Origin: Mycolicibacterium tusciae JS617
Lineage (GTDB): Bacteria; Actinomycetota; Actinomycetes; Mycobacteriales; Mycobacteriaceae
Direction of reading: 5' to 3'
DNA length: 64,000 nucleotides
Assembly: GCF_000243415.2 (NCBI RefSeq)
Contig: NZ_KI912270.1
Coordinates: forward strand, 6,095,837-6,159,836
The notes under the pieces: model-generated
Database searches by the model: none
What the model saw: only the letters and a program-made list of their open reading frames with translations
What the model was told of the DNA's origin: nothing
Shown here: piece by piece, positions 32,642 to 42,141 of the stretch
How positions within the stretch are numbered: position 1 is the stretch's first letter
Layout of the letters: each line of letters opens with the position of its first letter
Made by a program: the position numbers and the translations under genes

Positions 32642-34842
32642 GCTTGCTCCTCGGTTGCGCCGGTCCCGGTGGCTGTGTCGATGCTGGTGATGACCCGGAC
32701 GGCGCGGTCGTAGTCGGTCTGTAGTCGGGTGTGTTCGGTGGTGCGGGTTTTGCCGAGTTGGCCGAGGAGGGTCTTGGTGAGTTCGGCGTGCTCGGCCCAG
32801 ATGGGCCGGTGGTGCTGGTGGTGGGTGGCCTGCGGACAGCGCGCGGAGTCACACATGCCGATCATCGGGCGGTCCGAGGTCGGGGTGCCGGCGAGTTTCA
32901 GGCAGAGTGCGCGCGAGGGATCGGTGAACCAGCAATAGTTCGCCGGGCCGAGATGCAGTGCCTTCGCGCGTTTGGACAGCAGGTTGAGGATGTCGCGGTC
33001 GTTGCGCTGGATCTTGGGCGCCGCAATCGCTTCGGTGTCGAGGTCGGTGTCGATGCTGGCGAAGAATTCGGTCAGGTTGCGGGCACCGGGCCCGGCGGGC
33101 AGGATTCCTTGCTGGTAGTTGCGGAACTCGGCCAGCACGAGCTGGAGTTTGTGGTCGGCCTCGAGCTTGTTGACTTCGGCCAGCAACTCCGCTTGAGCAC
33201 CGCCCGGTCGAGCCGCATAGCCTTCTGTAGTGGCGGCAGCGATATGTTTGAGGTGCAGTTTTGCTGCGAGAACACCGCCGGGCCGGTAAGCCATCTCCAA
33301 CGCAACCGTGCGCCTCAGCATCCGCAGTGCTACTGGTTCGTCGGGGATCGGGGCGAGTCCGAGGCGGGCCCCGGCCGGGGAGTTCACCCAGGCGCGAAAC
33401 CATAGGTAACGGACCCGGAAGCTGAACCGGGACAGCAGAAGAGCGCCCTCGTGGGGGTCGTCATGGAGCTGTTCGATGAGCTCGATTGCGCGGTGGACCG
33501 GTTCGATGACGACCCATTCGTCGTCGGTGCCACCCAGGCCCTGGCCTTTGATGATCTTGCTGGCGACGCGGTAGCGCTTCAGACCGGGTATCGGTTCCTC
33601 GACCGGGCGGCAGCAGCCGGCCCGCAGTTCCATCAGCTCGCTGGCCCGCATTCCGGACGCGGCGGCCAGGACCACGATGGCCGCGGTGCGGGTGATGCCG
33701 ATCAGGGCGACCGCTTCGGATCGGTGCAGTGGCAGTGTCCAGGGCAACAGGGCTGAGTCGTCGGCGGTCGGTGCCTGTGCGGCGTTGCGGGCGAAAACCT
33801 TCTCGACTCCGACAGTGTGGAGGGTGTCGATCAGCGGTTTGCGCAGCGCGGGCATCCATTTCGCCCAAAACTGGACGTATCCGGCCTGCCGGGCCAGGGC
33901 TCCGGCGGAGACCGGCAGCAGCGGGTTGTTCGCGTCCCAGCCAGCCGTGAGTCGGCGTCTGACATCGTGGTCTTCGAGCATCGGCAGAGGCGTGTTGGTC
34001 ACCCTGTGGTCGGCCAGCAGTTTGTTGATGTCGCTGATCATCGCCGACGAGCCATGACGAAGGCCCGGTGCCTTCGTAGCCCAAATGCGGTCGATGTGGC
34101 GGATCTGCTCGTGCAGCTCGACAACGTGTGGGCCGAGGGTCTGCACCAGGTGCAAGGCCGCGGCGAGCATCGGCTGCAGCACTTCGGCAGGGACGGCCGG
34201 CGTCTTGTTTCCCTCACGACCAGAAGGCATTTCGGCGACCGCTGACGCTGTCGCGCCGCCCCAAGGACGCAGATCGGCCGGAACCCGGTCGGTGGTGAAC
34301 AGGTCACGGTAGTCGACCAGGTCGACGATCATCTGCGCGGCAGCGCGCCGGAGGCCGGGGCTCTGCTCGCCCACGACGGTGCCGTCGGAGTCGGTGACAT
34401 AGCGTCGGAATCCCAGGTAGTCCTCGCAGAGGCGGGTATCGACTTCGGTGAGGGCAGTGATTCCCCGCCGGTCGAGCCAGCCGAAGAACGTCCCGGCCTC
34501 GTAGAGTCGGCTGTAGCAGCTGGTCAGATGCAGTGCGGTGCGGTAGGCGCGCGGCAGCCGAACCACGGCATCATGGTTCGGGGCAAGCAGCGCCAGGATC
34601 AGCTCCTTGACGACCAGCCGCCAACGTGGGTCGGTGATGGTGGTGAAGTCGAATCGCCGCCGGTAGAGGGCCATCTGGACCGGGAGCCCGACGACGTCGG
34701 TGAAATCCCACAGGTCGTCGTCGAACACCGGTCGTGAGGTGCGGTCTGGCAGCGTGAGCCCGGCTTCGCGGCAGATGTCGGCGCCGGTGAACGGGGACCG
34801 TGGGGGTGTGCCGGGTGCCGTGGTCGCGATTGTGCTTGTCAT
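32638..34842 (-). CDS. Large tyrosine recombinase (E), TnpB-like, 734 aa
   Basis: The ATG at 34842 overlaps the stop of D (ATGA); the much longer open frame upstream is inside D. The catalytic domain shows AAASGMRASELMELRAG (Arg I), LRMLRRTVALEMAY in place of HxxR (His replaced by Arg), HLKHIAAATT (second His region) and TEGYAARPGG (Tyr). The C-terminus has a zinc-type segment CDSARCPQATHH and a coiled tail. Length and layout match large TnpB-type recombinases, which need partners for activity. Confidence 0.82.
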   Translation of the reverse strand: MTSTIATTAPGTPPRSPFTGADICREAGLTLPDRTSRPVFDDDLWDFTDVVGLPVQMALYRRRFDFTTITDPRWRLVVKELILALLAPNHDAVVRLPRAYRTALHLTSCYSRLYEAGTFFGWLDRRGITALTEVDTRLCEDYLGFRRYVTDSDGTVVGEQSPGLRRAAAQMIVDLVDYRDLFTTDRVPADLRPWGGATASAVAEMPSGREGNKTPAVPAEVLQPMLAAALHLVQTLGPHVVELHEQIRHIDRIWATKAPGLRHGSSAMISDINKLLADHRVTNTPLPMLEDHDVRRRLTAGWDANNPLLPVSAGALARQAGYVQFWAKWMPALRKPLIDTLHTVGVEKVFARNAAQAPTADDSALLPWTLPLHRSEAVALIGITRTAAIVVLAAASGMRASELMELRAGCCRPVEEPIPGLKRYRVASKIIKGQGLGGTDDEWVVIEPVHRAIELIEQLHDDPHEGALLLSRFSFRVRYLWFRAWVNSPAGARLGLAPIPDEPVALRMLRRTVALEMAYRPGGVLAAKLHLKHIAAATTEGYAARPGGAQAELLAEVNKLEADHKLQLVLAEFRNYQQGILPAGPGARNLTEFFASIDTDLDTEAIAAPKIQRNDRDILNLLSKRAKALHLGPANYCWFTDPSRALCLKLAGTPTSDRPMIGMCDSARCPQATHHQHHRPIWAEHAELTKTLLGQLGKTRTTEHTRLQTDYDRAVRVITSIDTATGTGATEEQA

Positions 34843-36551
34843 GCGGTGAGTTCCTCCGGGCGCAAGGGGATTTCGTTGTCGCTGTCGGTGATTCTTGTGG
34901 CTGCGGCGGTGAGTTCGGCGGGGTCGAAGCGGTCCAGGATCTGGTCGATCCGGGCGGCGTAGCGGCCGAAGACGGTCATGAAGTGGGCGGCGGGCATCTG
35001 CTGCCACTGGCGGGAGAAGAATGCCTTGAGCCGCAACAGGTTCACCGCGTGCCGGGGAGCGAACACCGCCAGCGGGCAAAGCAGGCAGACCCACGGACGT
35101 GCCGGGCATGGTTTCCCGGCCGGTCCGTGCAGCCCGGAAAGCTGATCGGCGCAGGCCGCGGTGAATACATCCCGCGTGCCACCGACCAGCTCGGCGAGCA
35201 CGCCTTCGTCGAGCTTCATCACCGCCAGCAGTTGCGGGTAGCCCTCGACGAGTGCTGCGGCGTCTTCCGCGGTGATCACGGTCGGTGGGTGTGCGCGGCG
35301 GAGGATGTCGTGCTGGGCGTCGGCGATGATCGTCTCGACGGCGTGGCGTTGGCCGGGAGTCGTTGCCGACAGGTAGTGGTCGCCCTCGACCGCCGGGGTG
35401 TGGTTCGGGTCGATCGTGGCGCGCGCATTCCCGGTCCAGGACTTCTTGTCTCGCATCGCGTGGTGCGTGGTGCGGATGCGGGACCGGTGCAGTTTCAGCG
35501 GCTCGCCGTCGTCGCCGACGATGCTGTGGCGTTGCATCCACCGCCCGGTCGCCGACCGGTTCACCTCGCCGAGGCGGCGGGAGTAACCGGGCTGGCTCAT
35601 CCCCAACCACAGCGTGGTGCGCTCGTCCGGTGGCACGAAGCGGCGCAGCAGCGCCGAGTGCGCCAGCCACTGCTCGAGCAACCGCACCGCTGGCCGCGGC
35701 AAGGTGGTGCTCTCGGCGGCGGTGCGGCGTTTGACATAGGACAGCAGAACAGTCGAATCCCCGGCCCAGTCGATGTCTCCGACCTCCAGGTCGGCGATAC
35801 CGTCCGGGACGATGCCGGAGTAGATCCCGAACAGCAGCCGGTAGGCGACCACGACTTCGAGGTGCGGGAACATCGCTTGCGCAGCCTCGTGGAAGACAGT
35901 GGTGACTCCTCGATGGCGGAAGACGTTGATAGACATGCCAATCGTCTCAGCGGCCTCGCAGCTGCCGAGAGGGCCGTGCGTCGCCAGCAACCAGCAGAAG
36001 TTCTGGTGAGACCACGCGCCCGCGCCCGGATGCCGCCCTCCGGGAACGGACGCCAACGCATGCCGATGCGTGGCATAGGAGTCATCGACCTGCTGTCGGC
36101 AGACCGCGGTAAGTCGCTGCCATTCAGCCTCGGAGTAGGGCGGCAACGGCCGCCGATTCGGCTGAATGTTGAAGTGCCGCCCGGCGGCCAGTTCCACCAC
36201 GCCGTCGCCGACACGGCCGCCGGATCGCGCGTAACCCTCCACCAAGGACCGAGTCAGCGCCTCCAACCAGTTCGGGCCCGCCATCCAGAACTGCGCCAAC
36301 TGCCCGCGCCGCAGATCGGCGATGCCGCCGGTGAACCCCTGATCGGCGAGCGCTCGCACCATCCTGTGCAACCCACGCACGTAGTGGCCGACCGTGCCAG
36401 CGGTATCGGCACTGCCGTGGGGGTGTATCAGCTCCACCAAACCGACGGCCAGATCGCGCGCCAACCTGGGGTTCGGCGACCCCGTAAGGTCGAATTCGGC
36501 TCTGCTGCCGTCACTGAACACGCAGCTCAGACCCGAGCGGAGTGTCAACAA
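34839..36551 (-). CDS. Divergent tyrosine recombinase-like protein (D), 570 aa
   Basis: The region corresponding to Arg I reads YSGIVPDGIADLEVGDIDW, so the catalytic Arg seems lost. A box II-like LHRSRIRTTHHAM is present but no clear Tyr motif follows; instead comes a zinc-type segment CPARPWVCLLC. It may be a structural or DNA-binding subunit. The start is uncertain: the frame opens right after the stop of C, and the first codon options are TTG at 36551 or 36548, 12 bases after that stop. The stop overlaps the start of E. Confidence 0.65.
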   Translation of the reverse strand: MLTLRSGLSCVFSDGSRAEFDLTGSPNPRLARDLAVGLVELIHPHGSADTAGTVGHYVRGLHRMVRALADQGFTGGIADLRRGQLAQFWMAGPNWLEALTRSLVEGYARSGGRVGDGVVELAAGRHFNIQPNRRPLPPYSEAEWQRLTAVCRQQVDDSYATHRHALASVPGGRHPGAGAWSHQNFCWLLATHGPLGSCEAAETIGMSINVFRHRGVTTVFHEAAQAMFPHLEVVVAYRLLFGIYSGIVPDGIADLEVGDIDWAGDSTVLLSYVKRRTAAESTTLPRPAVRLLEQWLAHSALLRRFVPPDERTTLWLGMSQPGYSRRLGEVNRSATGRWMQRHSIVGDDGEPLKLHRSRIRTTHHAMRDKKSWTGNARATIDPNHTPAVEGDHYLSATTPGQRHAVETIIADAQHDILRRAHPPTVITAEDAAALVEGYPQLLAVMKLDEGVLAELVGGTRDVFTAACADQLSGLHGPAGKPCPARPWVCLLCPLAVFAPRHAVNLLRLKAFFSRQWQQMPAAHFMTVFGRYAARIDQILDRFDPAELTAAATRITDSDNEIPLRPEELTA

Positions 36552-36563
36552 CCATCGTCGGCA

Positions 36564-38078
36564 TCACAACACCTCCTCGGCGTCGTCGTGGAATTCGGCG
36601 TCGGATTCCCGCTGCGCGGCGTCCTCGCCGACGAGTCCGGATTCCACGCCGGCGGTTTCGTAGGCTTGCCGGTAAATCCGGGTCGTATCAAGGCGTTTCA
36701 GATACTTTTCCGTGGTCAACACCGTCGAGTGACCCAACAGGTCCCGCAGCACCAGCAGCGGATCGGCCTTGGTCAGGTAGAACACCAGCGCCGCGTCGGC
36801 GTCGGTGTCGCGCACCAGCTTTGCCGCCTGCCGGTAGTAGCCGGTCACCAAATATTCCAAGGTCTGCATCGAGAACGAATGCCGCAGCCGGTGCGGGTGA
36901 ACATGCGGGAACCGTGGCTCGAACCTCGCGCGGATCCGGTCGGCGGTGCGCTCGAACACCGTCGCCCACGCCGTGAACGGGCCACCATCGGCTTTCACCG
37001 CCAGCAGGCACGACCCGCCCTTCGGTGCCACCAGCCGACGCCGCTCGGCCGGGGTCAGCGACTCCCACGACCGGCGAACACCGTTGACCCGGCCACCCCG
37101 CGCATCCGGGTCGCTCACCAGCAGCGGTTCACCCCACCGTCGCGGCGGTCGCCAGGCCGACCCTTCGGTGACGGCCGCGCGGTCAAGCTCCAGGTAGTCG
37201 TGCAGCCCGGCCAGGGCGTCGTAAGAGATCCAGGTAGTGCGGAACTTGCGGCCCTTGGTGATTCCCGCCGGCACCGGAAACGGGATCGGAATCGCCGTCG
37301 GCGCCAGCGGCAGCGCCGGAACCTCCCACGGCAGCAGATGGGTGAACTCGCCCAACCGCAACCCGGTCGCCAACGCCAGATCCCCGATCGCGGCGTTGCG
37401 GGTCATCTCCCGGCCCGCGAACCCGCTGTCGCGGTTGCCATCCGGTGCCAAACCGCGTAACCCTTTGCGGAACAGGTCGGTGAAGTCCGGCTCCAGATAC
37501 TTGATGGTCACGTGTGGTTTCGGGGTGCGGCGCGACGCCAGATTCACCCGGACATCGCGGCCGGTGCCGGCGAAGACCGCCCGCGCCGACCGGTAGGTGA
37601 ACGGCTCGGCAGCGGCAACTCCTTCGTCGATCGCCCACCGGTAGAACAGCGACAGGATGCTCATGTGCTGCGACCACGTGGTCGCAGCGAACCTCGCCGA
37701 AATTGGCCCGGCCGCGCGGTGCTCGGCATACCAGCTCAGCCCGGCCTTGAGCCGGTCGCGGGTGTCGAACAACCCGATCCCGTGCTCAGCGAGGAACTCC
37801 GTCCACTCCTTGACTGCCCGCGCGTAGTTCTCCCACGAACTCGGCGCCGGCGCCCCGCTGGCCGGAAGCAGCCGCAGCCACCGGTTCGCCACCGACACCG
37901 ATCGCGGCGCCCCGAGGCCGTCCTCGAACAGCAGGTCGTCATCGATTAGCACCGGCATCCCCTCCGGAATCACCGGCCGGTGCTCGACATCCCAGGACCG
38001 CCAGCCTTGCGACGAGAAGAAGCTCAGGATCACAAGCGAACAGGCTAGAAACACCACACGACTCGACGCAACCGCCAA
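36564..38078 (-). CDS. Tyrosine recombinase (C), up to 504 aa
   Basis: The active site is complete: LATGLRLGEFTHLLPWEV (Arg I), HPHRLRHSFSMQ (HxxR), LLGHSTVLTTEKYLKR (His and Tyr). A SAM-like domain precedes it (WENYARAVKEWTEFLAEHG). The start is uncertain; the open frame begins with TTG at 38078, but GTG at 38033 (VILSFFSSQGWRSWD) is possible. It is the first gene of element 2, so its promoter must lie within about 100 bp of the right end. It is the only protein of the element with a fully canonical site. Confidence 0.82.
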   Translation of the reverse strand: MAVASSRVVFLACSLVILSFFSSQGWRSWDVEHRPVIPEGMPVLIDDDLLFEDGLGAPRSVSVANRWLRLLPASGAPAPSSWENYARAVKEWTEFLAEHGIGLFDTRDRLKAGLSWYAEHRAAGPISARFAATTWSQHMSILSLFYRWAIDEGVAAAEPFTYRSARAVFAGTGRDVRVNLASRRTPKPHVTIKYLEPDFTDLFRKGLRGLAPDGNRDSGFAGREMTRNAAIGDLALATGLRLGEFTHLLPWEVPALPLAPTAIPIPFPVPAGITKGRKFRTTWISYDALAGLHDYLELDRAAVTEGSAWRPPRRWGEPLLVSDPDARGGRVNGVRRSWESLTPAERRRLVAPKGGSCLLAVKADGGPFTAWATVFERTADRIRARFEPRFPHVHPHRLRHSFSMQTLEYLVTGYYRQAAKLVRDTDADAALVFYLTKADPLLVLRDLLGHSTVLTTEKYLKRLDTTRIYRQAYETAGVESGLVGEDAAQRESDAEFHDDAEEVL

Positions 38079-38123
38079 ACACCAAGGCCACCAGCCCCTT
38101 CCCGGCTTATCGCAACACGGGAA

Positions 38124-39974
38124 CTAAGCGGGGACAAAATGCCGGTAGGCGTACGGCACCACCCGGGTCTTGTCGAATTCGGTCCCGTCTTCGGTGCGCA
38201 AGGTGGGCAGCGCGGCGAGCCAGTCACGGTGACGAGCCGCCAGGGTATTTGTGCTGATTGCCTTGCGCCCGTCAGGATTTCGTACCCGTGTGGGCAGCAA
38301 TCTCAGCTCCGCGATGGGCGTGTCGGGGAAACGATGTCGGACGCGGTGTTGTTGGGCTGTGATGACCGCGGCGGTTGTCGTGCTGATCGGCAATCGGCGG
38401 CGAAGCCTATTGGCTTTGATGTTGTCGTAGACGAGCACCTCCCCGCCGTCTTTGTCTCGGTCCAGGCAGTTCAGGGTGAGGTTGAGAATGTCCTCGGGCC
38501 GGCGGCCGGTGTCGATGCCGATCTGGGTGGCGACCCTGACTTCGGCGGGCTCGAGGGTGTCGAGGTTCGAGCACACGACGTTCATGATCTCGGCGGGCAG
38601 GCAGCGTCCGGGCTCACCGCGTTCGGGATCGGCGGGGATGTCGATGCGTTCGATCGCGAAGTCGCCGGGCAATCCTGCAGCCGGCTGCCGGGGTCGGGTC
38701 AATCCCAGAGAGCGGATGCCTGCCAGCACTTGGCGCACGTCCCGGCAGATCATGTTGCGCCGGTAGCGACCGATCCGACCGGTGAACTCCAGATGGCCGA
38801 GCCGGTTGAGGAACTCCTCCAGGTCCGTCCGGCCAAGCGCGGCGGGGTCGAGACCGCGGTCGGGTCGGCGGGCGAGGTGTTCGGACAGCAACCCGATATT
38901 GTTGATCTTGCCGCGCACACGAGAGGCACCGCTGCCCCGGTGATGCGGAAGCTGCTCGGCCGCCCATCGTTTGGCGGCATCGGCCAGCCATGGTTGGGTG
39001 ATCGCGGTGAAGGACAGCCTCCCGGGGTGACCGAAAATGGCCAGATCCCAGATGTCCTGGGTTTGTTCGCCCCCGGGGTCGGCGAGCGCGCGGCGGGCGT
39101 CGCGGGCGAACGAGGCCAGCACCGAGCGTGCACGCAAGCCAGGGGCCAGGCCCGGCTCGCAGTCGTGGATCGAGGCGACTTGGTGGCGGCGCAAAGTGTC
39201 GCAGACCGCCCGCAGCACAACGTCGGTGAGCCGCAGGCCCTCCCGAACGCGGGTCTGCAAGCCGACCAGCACTTCCACCACGACCAGCTCGGGCAGTTTC
39301 CGCAGGTTCACCTGCCCTGGTTCGGCCACTCCCGATTCGCGTGTCCGCCACGATTGTTCGTCGAGTCCGGGGCCGTTCTGTTGAGCTACGGACCACCGTT
39401 GATAGTGCGTGCCGCAGTAACCGATCGCCCCGTCTGCGGTGCGGGTGCACGCCGGAACCGAGCAGGCCGGAGACGGTGGATGGGGCCGCACCCGCGGATG
39501 CCGCACGAACTCCTCGACGGTCACGGGAATCCGCCTGTTTCGGAAGTTGGAAGCGTGCGGTTCGCACAACACTGCACCCGGGACCGTCGGCACGCATCGG
39601 CATTTCGGGACCGCGCAGTGCGGTGCCGGGACGGGCGCGGCGGGAAGGCTCTCGCGGGCGGCGATGTCGTCCACGGTCATGCCCATGCGGGTCAGCCTGG
39701 TAAAACAGCGGTGGCAGATGTCGGGGTAGTTGTAATGGGCGGTCGCAGTGCACTGCTCGACCCGACACACTTTCCGGCCGAGGAGCCGGTGTCCGACGGG
39801 CAGAAACAGGATTCGAGCGACCGGATCCCATCCGGCCTCCTCCAACAGCGCCCTGTCCAGCGCTCGCGCCAGCGCTGCAGCGGGACCATCGAAAGCGGCA
39901 CCGATAAGCACGTGCGGGAACTCGATCCCCTTCCGGTCACCGCCCACGACACGGGCCAAGCTTGCGGCGGTCAC
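38124..39974 (-). pseudogene. Tyrosine recombinase B, N-terminal part (split gene)
   Basis: The GTG at 39974 overlaps the stop of A. The N-terminal half has several cysteine pairs of zinc-finger type (CRVEQCTATAHYNYPDICHRC, CAVPKCRC, CSVPACTRTA). The catalytic domain begins with GIDTGRRPEDILNLTLN (Arg I) and reaches VVPYAYRH, the Arg II-His motif, where element 2 interrupts at 38137. Four foreign codons and TAG follow. The remainder is at 31362-32032. The rebuilt protein would be about 835 aa, TnpB-like. Confidence 0.82.
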
Positions 39975-41137
39975 CGGGTCACCGCACCGAGTTCACGAGG
40001 ACTGGGCACGGCGTCGACGGCCGCCCGCAGCCGGGAGGAGTCGGGATGCAGATAAACCTGCGACGAGGACACCGCCGCGTGACCAAGCAAATCGGCGACC
40101 ACGTCGACCCCGGCTCCGGCATCAACAACGTTGCTGCCGTACGCGTGTCGCAGCTGGTGGGGCCGCACCACGACGTCGAGTCCGGCGCGCCGCGACGCCG
40201 CGGCCATCAACTCCCCGATCGCGTCCGGGCGCATCGGTTTACCGATTTTGCCGCGGAACAGGTTGACGAACACGAAATCGTTATTGGCGGCATCGGCGAC
40301 GCGCATGCGCTCGAACTCGTAGACGTCGAACACTTGCACCACAAGGAAATCCAGCGGCACCACCCGCTGCCGGCGCGATTTGGCCCACGCCTCGTTCGAG
40401 TTGTCCTCGCGGCGCACCACATGCAGATGCGCCCGCGCCACCTCGCAGCCCAGGCGGCGCGAATCCACCAGCAGGTGCACATCGCTGCGCCGCAGTCCGC
40501 ACAGCTCCCCGCGGCGCAACCCGCCCCGCGCCATCAACAGCACGATCAGCCGGTCCCGCGCCGAACGGCAGGCCCGCAGTATCGCGACGATCTGCTCATC
40601 GCTGGCCCGATCGATCGTCGTTTCCGGTTCCCGCGGCCGATGCCGGGCCCGCATCCGCCACGCCATCCGACCGTCCTCGCCGCGGGCCTCGGCCGGCAGG
40701 TCCCGGTCGTCGGCGACCTCGTAGAGCATCGACACCAGTCCCGCCGCCCCGGTGCCGGTCGCGACCGCGTGTACCACCATGCCCCGCACCGCCGTCAGCA
40801 CACCGTTGATCCGCGATGGGCACCGCAGCGTAGCAGCGCCGGGACCGGCCACCACTCCGCTCGCGGTGTCCTCAACCGGTCCCCCGGCGTGCGCCAACCA
40901 CCTTATGAACAGTGCGAAACCCTCGACACCGCCTTGCCAGGAGCGCCCCGATCGAGCGCACCAGCGCAGAAACAACGCGATCGAATGCGCGTACGCCTTG
41001 GTCGTGGACTCGGCCGCGTCGCGGCCGAACCGCAGATGCCGCAGATACTCGTCGGCAACACCCACCACGTGCAGGTCCTCGTCCAGCACCGTCCAATACC
41101 GTTGCCCCGACGGCAAACTCACCGGGAATGCTCGCAT
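39971..41137 (-). CDS. Tyrosine recombinase (A), TnpA-like, 388 aa
   Basis: The ATG at 41137 (MRAFPVSLPSGQ) with GAGAG just upstream is chosen over the GTG at 41191. A SAM-like domain (AESTTKAYAHSIALFLRWC) is followed by a full active site: MARGGLRRGELCGL (Arg I), RPHQLRHAYGSN (HxxR), LLGHAAVSSS (His) and QVYLHPDSS (Tyr). It is the first gene of element 1 and overlaps B by four bases. It should be catalytically competent, although its partner B is broken. Confidence 0.88.
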   Translation of the reverse strand: MRAFPVSLPSGQRYWTVLDEDLHVVGVADEYLRHLRFGRDAAESTTKAYAHSIALFLRWCARSGRSWQGGVEGFALFIRWLAHAGGPVEDTASGVVAGPGAATLRCPSRINGVLTAVRGMVVHAVATGTGAAGLVSMLYEVADDRDLPAEARGEDGRMAWRMRARHRPREPETTIDRASDEQIVAILRACRSARDRLIVLLMARGGLRRGELCGLRRSDVHLLVDSRRLGCEVARAHLHVVRREDNSNEAWAKSRRQRVVPLDFLVVQVFDVYEFERMRVADAANNDFVFVNLFRGKIGKPMRPDAIGELMAAASRRAGLDVVVRPHQLRHAYGSNVVDAGAGVDVVADLLGHAAVSSSQVYLHPDSSRLRAAVDAVPSPRELGAVTR

Positions 41138-41272
41138 GATCTCTCGCTTTCTGGTCGACAGTCTCAAACGACTACCAGCCACAAGCACCACACCCCCGGA
41201 GAAACGCCGAACAACCCGCCCGATCCTCCCGGTCGAGCAACATGGCGCAACAGGTCAGGCAACCCCGGAGAA

Positions 41273-41803
41273 GGGTTGCGTCGGACCGAGACCGCCAAGC
41301 TCGACCTGGTGGACTTCGGCCGCAATGCGGCTGCGCCGCAGTTCGGCGGGTTCGGCACGCTCAACGTGCGCTACGGCAAGGCGAAACGGGGGCAGCCGCC
41401 GCGGCGGCGGAATGTGTTGTCGGTGATGGATTGGGCAGTAGATGCCGTTGCTGACTATGTCGAGAACGTGCGGCCGAAGTTCGGGTGCCCCGATCATCCA
41501 GCGCTGTGGGTGACTGAGCGGGGCGGGCGGATCAAGCCTGCGGAGATCAACGCTCGGTTCGTCGCCTATCGGGATGCGTTGAAGTTGTCGAAAGACCTTG
41601 TGCCCCACTCAATCCGTCACTCGTTCGTCACTCACCTCACCGAGGACGGTGTTGACCGGCGGTTCATCCAATCCCAGGTTGGGCACGAGTGCGACAGTTC
41701 CACGGCCATCTACACCCATGTCAGCTCAGACTTCATGAACACCATGCTGCAGAAGGCGCTCGCGCCCGCGCTTGCTTCGATCCCTCCGGCAGACGAGGAC
41801 TGA
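41273..41803 (+). pseudogene. Tyrosine recombinase J, C-terminal part (split gene)
   Basis: Starting at the core GGGTTG, the frame reads GLRRTETAKLDLVDFGRN (Arg I), then PHSIRHSFVTHL (HxxR), QVGHECDSS (His) and AIYTHVSSD (Tyr), and stops at 41803. Apart from the insertion nothing is damaged, so precise excision of 30700-41272 with one core would restore the gene. The stop overlaps the following regulator gene by one base. Confidence 0.85.
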
Positions 41804-42141
41804 TGATGCCCGCCAAGCTCGACTACCACTGGCATCTGCGGAAGGTCATGGCCGACCGTGGCATGTTCGCGACCACCGATCTGATCGAGCCGCTGGACAA
41901 GCGCGGCATCACCTTGTCGTCCAGCCAGGTCTACCGGCTGGTCGTCGAGCGACCCGAACGGCTGAGCCTGAAGGTCCTGATGGCGCTGCTGGACGTCCTC
42001 GACTGCACGATCGACGATTTGATCGAGCCCGCCGTCTCGGCGCAGGCGAGCGCTCGCGCGAAGAAGGCGGTCGGCGCTGAAGCCGGCATCGGCGAGCTGC
42101 GGCCCAAGCGGGCGCGCGTCCGCGGCGCCAAGGGGCCGTGA
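41803..42141 (+). CDS. XRE-like helix-turn-helix protein, 112 aa
   Basis: The domain reads WHLRKVMADRGMFATTDLIEPLDKRGITLSSSQVYRLVVERPERLSLKVLMALLDVLDCTIDDLIEP, a lambda-repressor-like fold of the Cro/CI type, with a basic alanine-rich tail. The first ATG (41803) overlaps the integrase J stop; the next gene starts four bases before its own stop. So J, this regulator and the zinc protein form one transcription unit, broken now by element 1. Confidence 0.78.
   Translation: MMPAKLDYHWHLRKVMADRGMFATTDLIEPLDKRGITLSSSQVYRLVVERPERLSLKVLMALLDVLDCTIDDLIEPAVSAQASARAKKAVGAEAGIGELRPKRARVRGAKGP

Larger units (their letters stand above)
32033..38137. mobile_element. Element 2: recombinase operon inserted in recombinase B of element 1
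   Basis: The left end reads TTGTCTCCGC and the right end, read inward, TTGTCCCCGC. The cores are GGCGCT (left flank, minus strand) and GGCATT (right flank). Deleting 6105 bp and one core restores CGG-CAT-TCG-TAT, that is, the catalytic Arg-His-Ser-Tyr of recombinase B in frame. The cargo is C, D, E and F only, all on the minus strand and overlapping or nearly so. The same six-base core logic as element 1 indicates a related mechanism. Confidence 0.82.
30700..41272. mobile_element. Element 1: Tn554-like recombinase transposon inserted in integrase J
   Basis: The left end reads TTCTCCAGGGTT and the right end, read inward, TTCTCCGGGGTT. The 6-bp flanks are GGGCTG (30694-30699) and GGGTTG (41273-41278). 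These are like the six-base core sequences left by Tn554-type transposons, which insert by tyrosine recombination without target duplication. The cargo, apart from the nested element, is recombinase A (39971-41137), split recombinase B (38138-39974 plus 31362-32032) and the small protein H. That is the tnpA-tnpB-tnpC order. No passenger genes are present. Confidence 0.82.

Noticed and set aside
34842..35670. A 1010-codon frame for recombinase E.
   Set aside because: Its first 276 codons lie inside D and are Arg/Pro/His-rich noise; the ATG at 34842 overlaps the D stop.
34800..37460. An 886-codon rightward frame covering D and part of C.
   Set aside because: It is composed of Arg/Gln/His/Pro-rich text, typical of antisense frames in GC-rich genes; D and C on the other strand show recombinase motifs.
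38139..40055. A 638-codon rightward frame over recombinase B.
   Set aside because: It is an antisense shadow; the minus strand shows zinc fingers and a box I motif.
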